DNA from: a virus
Reading direction: 5' to 3' (one strand)
Virus record (IMG/VR): IMGVR_UViG_3300044955_000042
Location: 1-55,094 of that record
DNA length: 55,094 bases
Shown piece by piece: positions 24,219-33,536 of this stretch (the stretch's first letter is position 1; the number at the start of each line of letters is the position of its first letter). The position numbers were made by a program, and so were the translations under genes. Under the pieces are notes generated by a model, which was not told where the DNA came from, did not search any database, and saw only the letters and a list, made by a program, of their open reading frames with translations.

Positions 24219-24442
24219 TATTCTGCCTCCTCTTCAGGCTTTGGGTTTTCAAGCGCATCTACAAGACGCTGCGCAATGGCCTCACGGCCCATCATAAGTT
24301 GGTCCATGTTAAACTGGGTGTTCCCAATTTTGCGGTCCAAATCTTGCACATGGTTGAGCAAAATCTTTTGCTCATCTGTCATAGCGTCAACGTCATATTC
24401 TTTTTCGTTAACTGTAATGACGTTTGTTTTTTTCTCGGTCAT
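24218..24442 (-). CDS. Small coiled-coil protein (74 aa), DUF6447-like
   Basis: Contains VNEKEYDVDAMTDEQKIL then LNHVQDLDRKIGNTQFNM and an acidic end. This pattern is widespread in marine phages, and I recall it as DUF6447, without being able to check. A coiled coil next to an S74-type fibre could be an assembly helper. Function unknown. Confidence 0.6.
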   Translation of the reverse strand: MTEKKTNVITVNEKEYDVDAMTDEQKILLNHVQDLDRKIGNTQFNMDQLMMGREAIAQRLVDALENPKPEEEAE

Positions 24443-24443
24443 A

Positions 24444-26669
24444 TTAGTCTCCTGTGTTTAATTGAGCTTCTAGCTCGGTTACTTTAGCAGACAACTCTTG
24501 GATCGCCTTAACTAAAACTGGTACTAGCTTGCCGTAAGCAGCTTCAAGTTTCTCTGGGTTTTCATCAAAGACAAGGCCCGGAATTGTGACACCTGTGTCT
24601 TCTTGAGTTTGTTGTAAGTCTTGCGCAATAAAGCCTGTGTCAGGTATACCAACTTTACCACCATCACGCATGTTCCATGTAAATGAAACTGGATCAAGAC
24701 GTTCAACAAAGTCTAACCCTGCCTGTAGTGGTGCCACATCTGTTTTATCACGAGCATCTGAAATAGCCGTAATAGATGTAACCTGACAGCGGAGTGTAGC
24801 AATAGAAGAGTTACCAAGAGTAATCTCGTTATTTGCGGTGTTAGAAGATGCATTTGCAGAATAGCCAAGCAGACTGTTATTAGTTCCTGTAACAGCTTGT
24901 CCTGTTTGATAACCAACAAAAGTGTTGTTTGACCCTGTACAAATGCTACCAGACTCATAGCCAATTAACGTTTGACCATTCGCACCTGTAGAACTTCTAC
25001 CTGCATAATAACCCATATAAACGTTTTGTGAGCCGCCAACTTTTAAACCTCCTGCAAACGCACCTACTGCTGTGTTTCTATTATCTGTAGCAGAGGGTAA
25101 AACATTATAACCGACAGCCGTACTGTCATTGTCATTTGTGATTGCCCCAAGGCTAAAGCTACCAATAGCTACATTACGGATACCTGTCGTAATAGAAGAA
25201 CCAGCAGTTCTACCAAGAAGTACGTTATCACTAGCCGTAGTAACATTTGTCCCAGCATCTGCACCCATCGCTACATTGTATGACCCAGTAGTCAAAGCAT
25301 CTAAGGCATTGTATCCAATAGCATGGTTGTAGTCGCCAGTTGTAATACTATAAAGCGTTCTATTACCAATCGCTACGTTATACTCACGCACGTCTGTTGT
25401 AGTGACGCTGCTGCCAAACATCGCATCACGACCAATAGCAACACCGTAACGGTTACTAGCAGCGTTATACATAGCGTTAGGGCCAATAGAGGTGTTATAA
25501 AATGCACCACGAGGATTGTACATAGCGCTAGGGCCAACAGCAACGTTGTTATCGCCTGTACTTGCGGCCCCTCCACCAGCACTTGAACCGATGAAGACAG
25601 AGCTACTTGTTGTAGTGCCTGTTACATCAAGAGCTTCAACACCAATAACAATGTTCGAGCCATTGCTTAGATAAGCACCAGCAGACTTACCGATTGCAAT
25701 GTTGTTGCTTTGTGTCGTGACATTAAAGCCAGCGTTATAGCCTATAAACGTGTTGTATACACCAGTAGTCACATTTGCACCAGCATTTCTGCCTATACCT
25801 ATGTTGGAAGTTCCTGATGTTAAATCCTCTAAAGCGTCATAACCAATAGCTACGTTGTCATCACCAGATGCCGTAGTTGTTGTACCTATAGCATTATAAC
25901 CAATGGCTACGTTACGTTGGCCTGATGAAATACCCTGACCCGCTGCTCTACCAACACCAACGTTATTGTCTTCGTTTGTATAATACAACGCACGGTAACC
26001 AAGAGCTACGTTGAAGGATTTGGTGGTGGCTGTAAATAGGGCCTGCCTGCCGAAGGCAACGTTGTCTGTACCTGTAGTAATACTTAATCCTGCGCTTTTA
26101 CCAGCAGCAAAGTTATTAGCACCTGTAGTAAAATCTTTTAGTGCTTCGTAGCCTATGCCAATGTTATAATCACCAGTACCACCAGCAGTGCCACCCATAG
26201 CTCCACGATAGCCGATACCTACAGTGTAATCTGCTGTAGTTACGTTATACCCTGCTTGATAACCGACTGCGGTGTTGGAGGTTCCTGATGTTGTAGTAGC
26301 AAGAGCACCGAAGCCTACAGCGGTGTGATAATCACTTGTAGTTACAGTAGTTAATGCCGTGTATCCAACAGCAACGTTTTGACCACCGTTAGTAATAGCC
26401 CCACCAGCACTATAACCAAGCAATACGTTTTGGTCACCTGTCGTGATAGCTGTACCAGCACTTGTGCCTAAAGCAACGTTACGAATACCACTGCCAGCAG
26501 TAATACTGTCTAAAGCATTTGTACCTAAACCAAGGTTACCATCTGAGTCGTTAATACCATCGCTAAGTCCAGCGATATCTGAGGCACCACCTACAGAGGC
26601 ACCGTCTAGTGTAATAGAACCACTTGTAGCGGATATGTCATTAGTCTGATGGTTAATTGTAATTGCCAT
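24444..26669 (-). CDS. Tail fibre/spike with YadA-head-like repeats and S74 chaperone
   Basis: 741 aa. From about residue 50 to 600 it is built of repeats of the type NVAIGxxAL-xxxTTGxxN, as in trimeric adhesin heads and phage host-contact fibres. The last 105 residues start with SDARDKTDVAPLQAGLDF, the autocleaving S74 intramolecular chaperone signature, with a coiled-coil tail (LVKAIQELSAKVTELEAQL). In this family the chaperone helps the fibre trimerise and then cuts itself off before the conserved Ser-Asp. A probable receptor-binding protein. Confidence 0.88.
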   Translation of the reverse strand: MAITINHQTNDISATSGSITLDGASVGGASDIAGLSDGINDSDGNLGLGTNALDSITAGSGIRNVALGTSAGTAITTGDQNVLLGYSAGGAITNGGQNVAVGYTALTTVTTSDYHTAVGFGALATTTSGTSNTAVGYQAGYNVTTADYTVGIGYRGAMGGTAGGTGDYNIGIGYEALKDFTTGANNFAAGKSAGLSITTGTDNVAFGRQALFTATTKSFNVALGYRALYYTNEDNNVGVGRAAGQGISSGQRNVAIGYNAIGTTTTASGDDNVAIGYDALEDLTSGTSNIGIGRNAGANVTTGVYNTFIGYNAGFNVTTQSNNIAIGKSAGAYLSNGSNIVIGVEALDVTGTTTSSSVFIGSSAGGGAASTGDNNVAVGPSAMYNPRGAFYNTSIGPNAMYNAASNRYGVAIGRDAMFGSSVTTTDVREYNVAIGNRTLYSITTGDYNHAIGYNALDALTTGSYNVAMGADAGTNVTTASDNVLLGRTAGSSITTGIRNVAIGSFSLGAITNDNDSTAVGYNVLPSATDNRNTAVGAFAGGLKVGGSQNVYMGYYAGRSSTGANGQTLIGYESGSICTGSNNTFVGYQTGQAVTGTNNSLLGYSANASSNTANNEITLGNSSIATLRCQVTSITAISDARDKTDVAPLQAGLDFVERLDPVSFTWNMRDGGKVGIPDTGFIAQDLQQTQEDTGVTIPGLVFDENPEKLEAAYGKLVPVLVKAIQELSAKVTELEAQLNTGD

Positions 26670-26695
26670 TGTGCGGAACCTCTAATTAAAACTTA

Positions 26696-27001
26696 TTATA
26701 CAGCAGTAGAACCAGCCATATCGTCCTGATCCATTACCCAAGCATAGCACTTGTCTAAGAAAGTTGAACCAGTCTTTGCTTCTACGTCAGTCAGATTTGC
26801 GTTGTAACGCTTAAAGTCTACCTCACGAGTGTCGTCAGTAGGTGTGCTTGTAGCATATGCTGACAAGTCAATCATTACTGAGAACTTAGGGTCACTGCCA
26901 CGCTGACGACTAACTGCCGCTGTGACAATACGATAGTAAGCGTTGTTGAAGGCGATACCGTACTGGCTATTGCCTTCGGCGATATTGTTTTGAATAGCCA
27001 T
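26696..27001 (-). CDS. Small protein between two fibre genes (101 aa)
   Basis: Beta-rich with IAFNNAYYRIVTAAVSRQRG and ending in WVMDQDDMAGSTAV. No family recognised. It lies between two long fibres, so a fibre joint, collar or base role is likely by position. GGAG-type ribosome site (aaggag) precedes the ATG. Confidence 0.6.
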   Translation of the reverse strand: MAIQNNIAEGNSQYGIAFNNAYYRIVTAAVSRQRGSDPKFSVMIDLSAYATSTPTDDTREVDFKRYNANLTDVEAKTGSTFLDKCYAWVMDQDDMAGSTAV

Positions 27002-27013
27002 TGGTTTCTCCTT

Positions 27014-30000
27014 TTAGCTACGAATTACTTCAGATGAGTGTATTGTTGCCACCCAAGAGATGTTTGTTGATGCTGCGCCTGTTACAAGGAATTGAACAGC
27101 ATCATTTGTTGTATCGGCTGCCATTGTAAACCCCCAACCAGGTGTATTATCAATTACTGTAATCGCTGAGTTAACAAGTGTTGCAGTTGTTACATTATGC
27201 ATAAGACCTTTTACTTCCCACGCTGCAACATTTGAGCTACCCGCTTGTTTAGCAACAATAGTACCATGAAACGCAACTGCGCCATTGCTTTGAACAACAA
27301 GTTGGTTGTCGCTCCCTGCAGTAAGCGTATCAGTTGACAGAGCCGTTTGTGTGGCATCCGTTGTGTTTTTAGCTAAAACAAGAAGCCCGTACTGTGCATC
27401 ACCTTTAGTTCCATTTAGAGATAAACCTCCAGTACCTCTAGCAAGACGGCCTTTTACACCGTGAGAATCAGCATAGTAACCAGAAACAAAAGAATAGTTT
27501 GAAGCTGCATCATTGTCTCTGTTAAAGGCAACGGCATACTGACCGCTAACTGTGTTGCTATCTCCATAAGCGTGTCCAATTAACCCACTAACGGTATTAC
27601 TAGAGCCTATCGCTACGCCACGCATTCCCGTAACGTTGTTGTCTTGGCCAATAGCAATAGAGGTTTGTGATCCTGATGATATATTAGATTTACCAATGGC
27701 TACAGCGTTAGGGTCATTTGCTATGTTTTGATACCCCATCGCAATACTGTTAGCACCAGATGCACCATAAGAAGTACTGTTATTTGTAATGTTTACAGCA
27801 AAACTATCCGTTCCTGATGCTCTTGAATCACCGATAGCTACGGCTCGTACAGCTAAAGCGTAAGCATCTGATCCTAGTGCTAAACTGTTTGTTCCTGTAG
27901 ATAGTGTTGTATCACCAATCGCAATAGAATCAGCAGAAGTAGCTTTTGCTAAATTACCTATTGCAACAGAACCTGCACCCGTAGCACCATAGCTTGAAGT
28001 ATTATCACCAATAGCTGCTGCAAAGCTATCAGTGCCAGAAGCGTAGGAGCCACCAAGAGCTACTGCACCACTACCTGCTGCAACAGAACCTGCAGTAGCT
28101 CCACTAGAGTTGTTACCAATAGCAGTTGCATAGTCAGCAGTTACGCTTGTGTTTCTACCAAAGGCTTGAGAACCAGCACCTGACACAGAGCTAGACGCAC
28201 CGATTGCTAGAGACGCAACACCAGAAGTAGAGGCTGATGGGCCTATCGCAATAGAGTAACTGCCAGTAGCAGTAGGGCGTGTCGTAGAAGCAGAGTTTCC
28301 ATTCTCTGACCAATAGCGACTAGACTTAGTAGAACTACTATACCAATCTGTACCATTAGATACTAGTTCAACACCTTCCCATGCATACAAAACACGAGTA
28401 GTGAGTGTTCCACCGTCAATCTTTTCAGTACCAGCAGGGTCAATAGTAACCACACCGTTACTTGTATTCCATATAGTAACAACGAATCCTGCACCTAAAG
28501 TAGCAGCAGATGTTAAGGAAACAGTAAAGGTTGCAGAAGCTACGTTAACATAAATAATCTTACCTAGATCGCTTGACGTAACAGTATACGCTGAACTTTT
28601 ACCATCTAGTGTAAGTGTAGGAGAGGCTGCATCAGCAAATGTAACATTACCAGAACCATCAGTGGTTAGCACCTGATCAGCAGTACCATCAGATGTAGGT
28701 AGGGTGTAGGCACTTGTTACACCCAAAGAAGTAGCTGTGACAGTGCCTGTGATATTTACATTACCTGTACCTGTAATGTTATTACTATTAAGGTCTAAGT
28801 TACCACCTAGCTGTGGTGTAGTGTCTTCTACTACGTTAGCTAAGAAACTACCTGCAGTAAATGTAGCTTGATCCCAAGAAGAACCATTCCACGCATACAG
28901 TTCGTTTGACGTTGTATCCCAATACAAAGCACCTGTTAGTAGTGCATCACCATCGTTGTCTACAGAAGGTGCAGAAGATTTAGCACCCAAGTAACGATCA
29001 TCAAAGCTGTCATACGAAGCTGCAGCAGCAGAAGCACTTGTAGCTGCATTCGTTGCAGAGGTAGCTGCGTTAGACTCTGATGTAGCAGCAGCAGCCGCAC
29101 TTGCTGCAGCACTTGTAGCTGAACCAAGGATGCTATCTACGTATGTTTTATTTGTAAGGTCTTCACCGTTAGTAGGAGTATAAGATGTAGTAACCTTATT
29201 AGAACCCATTGCAAGGGTACCTGTCATAGTACCGCCTGAAAGGTTTAACTTCAATGCATCTGCTGTATCAACGTATGTCTTAGTAGTTAAGTCACTTGTT
29301 GCGCTGGGTGTATACGTAGCAGTAATCTTGTTGGTACCCATGCTGATAGCACCTGTCATAGTACCGCCAGCTAAGTCCAGCTTTAACGCATCCTGTGTGT
29401 CTACGTAGCCTTTACGTGTAAGTGTGTCATCTGTTGCAGGAGTAGCAGTAGATGTAGCTTTATTAGCACCTAGCGTAATGTCGCCAGTCATAGTACCGCC
29501 AGACAAGTTAAGCTTTGTAGCGTCTGCTGTATCTACGTACGTCTTAGTTGCTGCATCTTGTGCTAGAGTAGGATCACCTAATCCTGTGATCTTGTTTGTA
29601 CCCATAGCAATAGCACCTGTCATGGTGCCTCCTGCTAACGGTAGCTTAGTTGCAATACTTGTTGTAATTGTTGTGCTGAAGTTAGGATCGTCACCCAGCG
29701 CTGCAGCTAGTTCATTCAAAGTATCAAGAGTACCTGGTGCACTATCTACTAGGTTAGAGATAGAAGTATCTACATATGACTTAACAGATTGCTGTGTAGG
29801 TACAAGTGTTGCACTGTTAGATACCATCGTATCTTCATCAACGAAGGCTGTGATAGAGATAGTACCATCAGACAAAGTACCGAAAGTTACATCACCTGTA
29901 AGATCGCCTGTAACGTTTCCAGTTACATTGCCCGTCACGTTACCTGTCAGGTTACCTGTAACATCACCAGTTACGCCACCTGTTAAATCTCCTGTGACAT

Positions 30001-30856
30001 TACCCGTAACATTGCCTGTAAGATTACCTGTTACGTTACCTGTGACATTCCCTGTAACGCTTCCAGTTAAATCACCTGTCACGTCTCCTGTAACGTTGCC
30101 TGTTAAGTTACCCGTAACATTACCTGTGACATCACCAGTAACATCACCCGTTAGGTTACCTGTCACATTACCTGTAACGTTACCGCTTACGTTACCTGTT
30201 AAACCACCGACAAAGCCTGTGTTTGCTGTAATAGTTGTACCTGTAATCGTAGATGCAGTTGTAGCACCAATAGTAGTACCATCGATAGTACCACCATCAA
30301 TATTAACAGTAGCAAAAGCACCTTGACCAGATGTAGTCAGAGTAGTAAACGTACCTGCAGCAGAACTAGAAGCACCAATAGTAGTGCCATCAATAGCACC
30401 TCCGTTGATGTCTACAGTAGCGAAAGTAGCTGTGCCTGTAACACCTAGTGTACCAGCAACAGTAGCATTCTCGTCTACCGTAAGTGTGTCTACCTTAGCT
30501 GTACCATCAAGGTACAGGTTCCGAAATTCTAGTGTGGTTGTTCCGAGATCTACGTCATTGTCAACAACTGGAACAATCACACCGTCTTGGATGTAGACTT
30601 GAGCAGCTGGGGCAGAAGAAACCTCAGAGTAAAATTCAATACGGTTTTGACCGTTATTTACTGAAACCTTATTGTTGCCATCAGTATCTGCAATGACAGG
30701 GATATAGGCACCTTCTGTTGAAGAGCCATCATGTTTGTGCCCAGTAGAAAATGCAAAAGCATCTCTAAGAGCGTTAAGCTCTGCGTTTACCGGTGCTGAT
30801 CTAACAACAGCGGTAGGTACGATATCTGCAGCAGATTGACGGGAATATCCGGCCAT
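27014..30856 (-). CDS. Long tail fibre (1280 aa) with several repeat classes
   Basis: N terminus MAGYSRQSAADIVPTAVVRS is probably the virion-attachment part. In order: a HKHDGSSTEGAYIPV segment; GTATFATVDINGG-type repeats; about 27 four-residue units TG-N/D-V/L (see separate entry); four repeats of about 37 residues with the theme LNLSGGTMTG-I-MG-NKIT and TYVDT; a WDTTSNELYAWNGSSW segment; then adhesin-head repeats of the SVAIGxxAxA type; and a beta-rich C-terminal part. It is presumably a trimeric fibre for host contact. The strong mix of repeats is typical of fibres that evolve by shuffling. No self-cleaving chaperone is present here, unlike the shorter fibre. Confidence 0.87.
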   Translation of the reverse strand: MAGYSRQSAADIVPTAVVRSAPVNAELNALRDAFAFSTGHKHDGSSTEGAYIPVIADTDGNNKVSVNNGQNRIEFYSEVSSAPAAQVYIQDGVIVPVVDNDVDLGTTTLEFRNLYLDGTAKVDTLTVDENATVAGTLGVTGTATFATVDINGGAIDGTTIGASSSAAGTFTTLTTSGQGAFATVNIDGGTIDGTTIGATTASTITGTTITANTGFVGGLTGNVSGNVTGNVTGNLTGDVTGDVTGNVTGNLTGNVTGDVTGDLTGSVTGNVTGNVTGNLTGNVTGNVTGDLTGGVTGDVTGNLTGNVTGNVTGNVTGDLTGDVTFGTLSDGTISITAFVDEDTMVSNSATLVPTQQSVKSYVDTSISNLVDSAPGTLDTLNELAAALGDDPNFSTTITTSIATKLPLAGGTMTGAIAMGTNKITGLGDPTLAQDAATKTYVDTADATKLNLSGGTMTGDITLGANKATSTATPATDDTLTRKGYVDTQDALKLDLAGGTMTGAISMGTNKITATYTPSATSDLTTKTYVDTADALKLNLSGGTMTGTLAMGSNKVTTSYTPTNGEDLTNKTYVDSILGSATSAAASAAAAATSESNAATSATNAATSASAAAASYDSFDDRYLGAKSSAPSVDNDGDALLTGALYWDTTSNELYAWNGSSWDQATFTAGSFLANVVEDTTPQLGGNLDLNSNNITGTGNVNITGTVTATSLGVTSAYTLPTSDGTADQVLTTDGSGNVTFADAASPTLTLDGKSSAYTVTSSDLGKIIYVNVASATFTVSLTSAATLGAGFVVTIWNTSNGVVTIDPAGTEKIDGGTLTTRVLYAWEGVELVSNGTDWYSSSTKSSRYWSENGNSASTTRPTATGSYSIAIGPSASTSGVASLAIGASSSVSGAGSQAFGRNTSVTADYATAIGNNSSGATAGSVAAGSGAVALGGSYASGTDSFAAAIGDNTSSYGATGAGSVAIGNLAKATSADSIAIGDTTLSTGTNSLALGSDAYALAVRAVAIGDSRASGTDSFAVNITNNSTSYGASGANSIAMGYQNIANDPNAVAIGKSNISSGSQTSIAIGQDNNVTGMRGVAIGSSNTVSGLIGHAYGDSNTVSGQYAVAFNRDNDAASNYSFVSGYYADSHGVKGRLARGTGGLSLNGTKGDAQYGLLVLAKNTTDATQTALSTDTLTAGSDNQLVVQSNGAVAFHGTIVAKQAGSSNVAAWEVKGLMHNVTTATLVNSAITVIDNTPGWGFTMAADTTNDAVQFLVTGAASTNISWVATIHSSEVIRS
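29884..30206 (-). repeat. Tetrapeptide (12-base) repeat in the long fibre
   Basis: About 27 tandem copies of a four-residue unit, mostly TGNV, TGDV, TGNL or TGDL. The 12-base period means unit gain or loss keeps the frame. Because of the repeat, the opposite strand is also open for 300 codons, which is a shadow and not a gene. Confidence 0.9.
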
Positions 30857-30863
30857 AAATTAG

Positions 30864-32411
30864 TTACCTCCTGTCTGCAAGCGTATAAGAAATTACGATT
30901 GATTGGATTGTGTGGCTTGGTTGAGCTTCTGTTGTAACGTAAGTCAAGGAAATAGAATCTCCAGAGCCTTGCAGACTTGTTTTTCTAACTGGGCTTGGGT
31001 TACCATCAAAGATGTCTGTTGTGTCGTATGTGGCTAGACCCCAAAAAGCAGCTGCACCTTCTGTATTAAAAACGTAACCTGTTGGTGTTAGTGTATCACT
31101 GTTGCCATAATCAAACTCAACACCAATGTTGATAGATACTTGACCCTCTGACCTCATATAAGTATGGAGATCATAATAGATTTTTCTTAGGATGGGGTCA
31201 TCCATATAGATGTATGGGGTTTGGTAGAGAGAGAAAATTGGACTATCTTCAAAAGTGTTTCCAACTTCTTGCCTGTGCACCTTGCCGTTAGAGTCTCCGT
31301 GAATTACAAACTCCTCAGTACCGATATACCCAGAGTCTCCACAGGAAACTTCAACACCCACCAGCTGAGAAAACTCAAACCCAAGACCTGACTCACCAGA
31401 ACGACGAAGAGAGCCAATAAGGCCAAGAGCTTCAGCATTTGCAAAAAAGAGTCTAAACTGAGACTTCCTATTCAAGACCATCATTGTAATAGAGTCGAGG
31501 TTTTCGTTTTTGGAGTAAGCCTCAAAGATTGATTGAATGGGTTTTGTAAGTGTGCCCAACTCAAGGTCACCGATACGGTCAGTAGCACTTACAGGCCTAA
31601 TACCATCTGGGCTAAGGAAGATCAAATCACCGTTAAACTCTACCACAGCATCAGAGGAGATGCAACCAAGATTCTTTGTTACATCTGAAACCACAAAGTC
31701 AGCAATGCTTGTGCCAACCAATCGTTTAATATTGTTCACACCAAAGATATATAGTTGGTTACGGAAAGCCTTGATGGCCTTAACCTCAAAACCAACATTG
31801 ATAACGCCAGCACCACCTGCAGGTGTAAAGTCTGTCTCATTGAGTGGGGCTGAGAAGTAGACATTATTTGGTTCTGTAGAGTCACCAGACAAAAACAGGT
31901 GGCTAGAAAAGACCTCTGAGTACTTTGGATCTGAGGGTGCTTCACCACCAGTTAGCTGTACGTAAGATGTGCCATCCCATGTAGATGCAGGGTTGACACC
32001 ATCTGTAAGAATTATCTTTGGGACACCCCAGTTAATCTTAGTAAATCTAACTTTAGAAACACCAACCATTGTTGGGGAGCTAGAGAGAGTTGGGGTAACC
32101 CAAGCTTCTGTAGCATTGTCCCAGTAGTGGAGATAATCTGTACCAGATGCAGGTTTGCGACAGGCAAAGATACCATCGTTTACTTCGCTATACACAGCAA
32201 CACCAAGTACTGCAGTGTCAGCCTCTCCTGGAACTTCACCGTAGCTATTCTCATAGCCGCTTACACGACGGTACCCACCCTCAAGGGCAGGCTCATAGTT
32301 AATCATACGGATTGCAGATCCAGGGAGTGACGAACCTTGTGTGAGGTAATCTAGGTTATTTACCAAGCCACCCTGACAAGGTGCTGGAAAAGATCTAATG
32401 TTATCTGCCAC
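30864..32411 (-). CDS. Tail nozzle/tube protein B-like (515 aa)
   Basis: N terminus carries PGSAIRMINYEPALEGGY and RRVSGYENSYG, a pattern typical of podovirus tail tubular protein B (T7 gp12-like nozzle). The rest is beta-rich, as expected for a beta-propeller nozzle. Starts at an ATG overlapping the stop of the tube A-like gene and is followed by the long fibre, the order found in T7-like tails. Confidence 0.75.
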   Translation of the reverse strand: MADNIRSFPAPCQGGLVNNLDYLTQGSSLPGSAIRMINYEPALEGGYRRVSGYENSYGEVPGEADTAVLGVAVYSEVNDGIFACRKPASGTDYLHYWDNATEAWVTPTLSSSPTMVGVSKVRFTKINWGVPKIILTDGVNPASTWDGTSYVQLTGGEAPSDPKYSEVFSSHLFLSGDSTEPNNVYFSAPLNETDFTPAGGAGVINVGFEVKAIKAFRNQLYIFGVNNIKRLVGTSIADFVVSDVTKNLGCISSDAVVEFNGDLIFLSPDGIRPVSATDRIGDLELGTLTKPIQSIFEAYSKNENLDSITMMVLNRKSQFRLFFANAEALGLIGSLRRSGESGLGFEFSQLVGVEVSCGDSGYIGTEEFVIHGDSNGKVHRQEVGNTFEDSPIFSLYQTPYIYMDDPILRKIYYDLHTYMRSEGQVSINIGVEFDYGNSDTLTPTGYVFNTEGAAAFWGLATYDTTDIFDGNPSPVRKTSLQGSGDSISLTYVTTEAQPSHTIQSIVISYTLADRR

Positions 32412-33100
32412 TAGCCTCTCCCTGCAATCACAGAACTTCTGAGGTGCACTGGATCATCCATGAGAACCCTACGCATGGCTTTAATGCCACTCTCAAAGTT
32501 CTGTTGGTGCATACCTGCACTTTGCTCATTAGACCTAAAGCGCATCATGAACATCATAGCGCCATCAACAATGGTATGGTTAAATCTACCGGGTATAACA
32601 CAGTGGTCATTAAAGAGTGTTAGCTCTTCTGGGAATGACCAATAGACGTACTCAATCTCGTAAGCCTCATCTGGGGTAGGGCTCACACCAAACTTTCTGT
32701 CAAAGGTCTGATAGACACGCTGTGTTGGCCCTACAAGGCCGTTATCATCTAATGCCCTGTATTGGTCAGTGTACTCTTCGTAGGTAATTACATCAAGCTT
32801 ACGTGGCTCGTTATCAATACCAGAAGTCTTCTTCAGGTAAAAGGTGTCAATATCTGAAGATGACCAATCAGCTGGGTAATCATACTCTCTTGTACCAGCA
32901 GTAAGAGCTTGTGTGTAAGTTGTTTTAAGGAAAGGCCACTCCTGGGCCTCCTGCAAGATTAGACGTATACTGTTGTTGATTGAACTCTTAGCAAGAGCCT
33001 GTACACCCCTCACTGTGTCAAAGCCATCACCAGCAGGGTCAAGTGTAACTTCATTCAACCTTGTAAGAAGGAGATTTGTTAGCGTTACGTAGTTCGACAT
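32411..33100 (-). CDS. Tail tubular protein A-like head-tail adaptor (229 aa)
   Basis: Begins with YVTLTNLLLTRLNEV and a helix NSIRLILQEAQEWPFL, then FDRKFGVSPTPDEAYEIEYVYW and DHCVIPGRFNHTIVDGAM. This matches the gp11-like adaptor family (TTPA), which closes the portal and starts the tail tube. Coupled to the nozzle gene. Good size for the family (T7 gp11 is 196 aa). Confidence 0.78.
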   Translation of the reverse strand: MSNYVTLTNLLLTRLNEVTLDPAGDGFDTVRGVQALAKSSINNSIRLILQEAQEWPFLKTTYTQALTAGTREYDYPADWSSSDIDTFYLKKTSGIDNEPRKLDVITYEEYTDQYRALDDNGLVGPTQRVYQTFDRKFGVSPTPDEAYEIEYVYWSFPEELTLFNDHCVIPGRFNHTIVDGAMMFMMRFRSNEQSAGMHQQNFESGIKAMRRVLMDDPVHLRSSVIAGRG

Positions 33101-33486
33101 TACATTCTCCGGGGTTCTATTTCTGTCTCTTTATGGAGTCTCTTTACTTCTTCAAAGGACTCGACAATAAGAGCTTCTATGTGCGTGTAGCCATTGTCTA
33201 CAGCAAACTTATATCTATTGTTTCCGATCAAGCATCTGTAGCCTTGATCTATCTCTGGTTGCACTGGACGTCTTTCAAACTTTCTTATATCAGAATTTTT
33301 GAAGACCTCTTCGGCACAAACAAGTAGGGGGTTTAACATACCTTTTAGGTTTAGAGAGGTATGAAGCTTTTTCTCAAAGGCTTTATCCTGAAGGTTGTCA
33401 TTCAGGGAGTATATCTCATCTAGTGCCAAGATGACTGTGTTATACTTTGTAGACGTACAAAAAAGTGTTTTACGATCTTTTGTCAT
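33100..33486 (-). CDS. ParB/Srx-fold-like protein (128 aa)
   Basis: Contains GYRCLIGNNRYKFAVDNG and YTHIEALIVESFEEV, which resembles the ParB/sulfiredoxin core (GxxRxxAxxxxG). The canonical ExGERR is weakened, and an enzymatic role (CTPase or nuclease) cannot be claimed. It sits between the capsid gene and the tail adaptor, behind a hairpin at 33498. Such proteins occur at this spot in marine podoviruses, but the function is unknown. Confidence 0.6.
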   Translation of the reverse strand: MTKDRKTLFCTSTKYNTVILALDEIYSLNDNLQDKAFEKKLHTSLNLKGMLNPLLVCAEEVFKNSDIRKFERRPVQPEIDQGYRCLIGNNRYKFAVDNGYTHIEALIVESFEEVKRLHKETEIEPRRM

Positions 33487-33497
33487 AAAGTAGAATA

Positions 33498-33525
33498 GGG
33501 GGTACCCTAATTAAAGGATACCCCC
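33498..33525 (-). terminator. Hairpin after the major capsid gene (partial terminator?)
   Basis: On the - strand a ten-pair stem GGGGGTATCC / GGGTACCCCC with an eight-base loop, complete with one U-G pair. It is followed by CTATTCTACTTTAT, a weak T-rich stretch, so it may be a leaky terminator or a 3' processing/stability element that sets a high capsid to tail ratio. Confidence 0.65.
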
Positions 33526-33536
33526 AAGAACCAAGC

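Noticed and set aside
29424-30326. 300-codon open frame on the + strand through the long fibre gene
   Set aside because: It is the mirror of the TG-N/D-V/L repeat; Pro-Val-Thr repeats with no start site or separate support.
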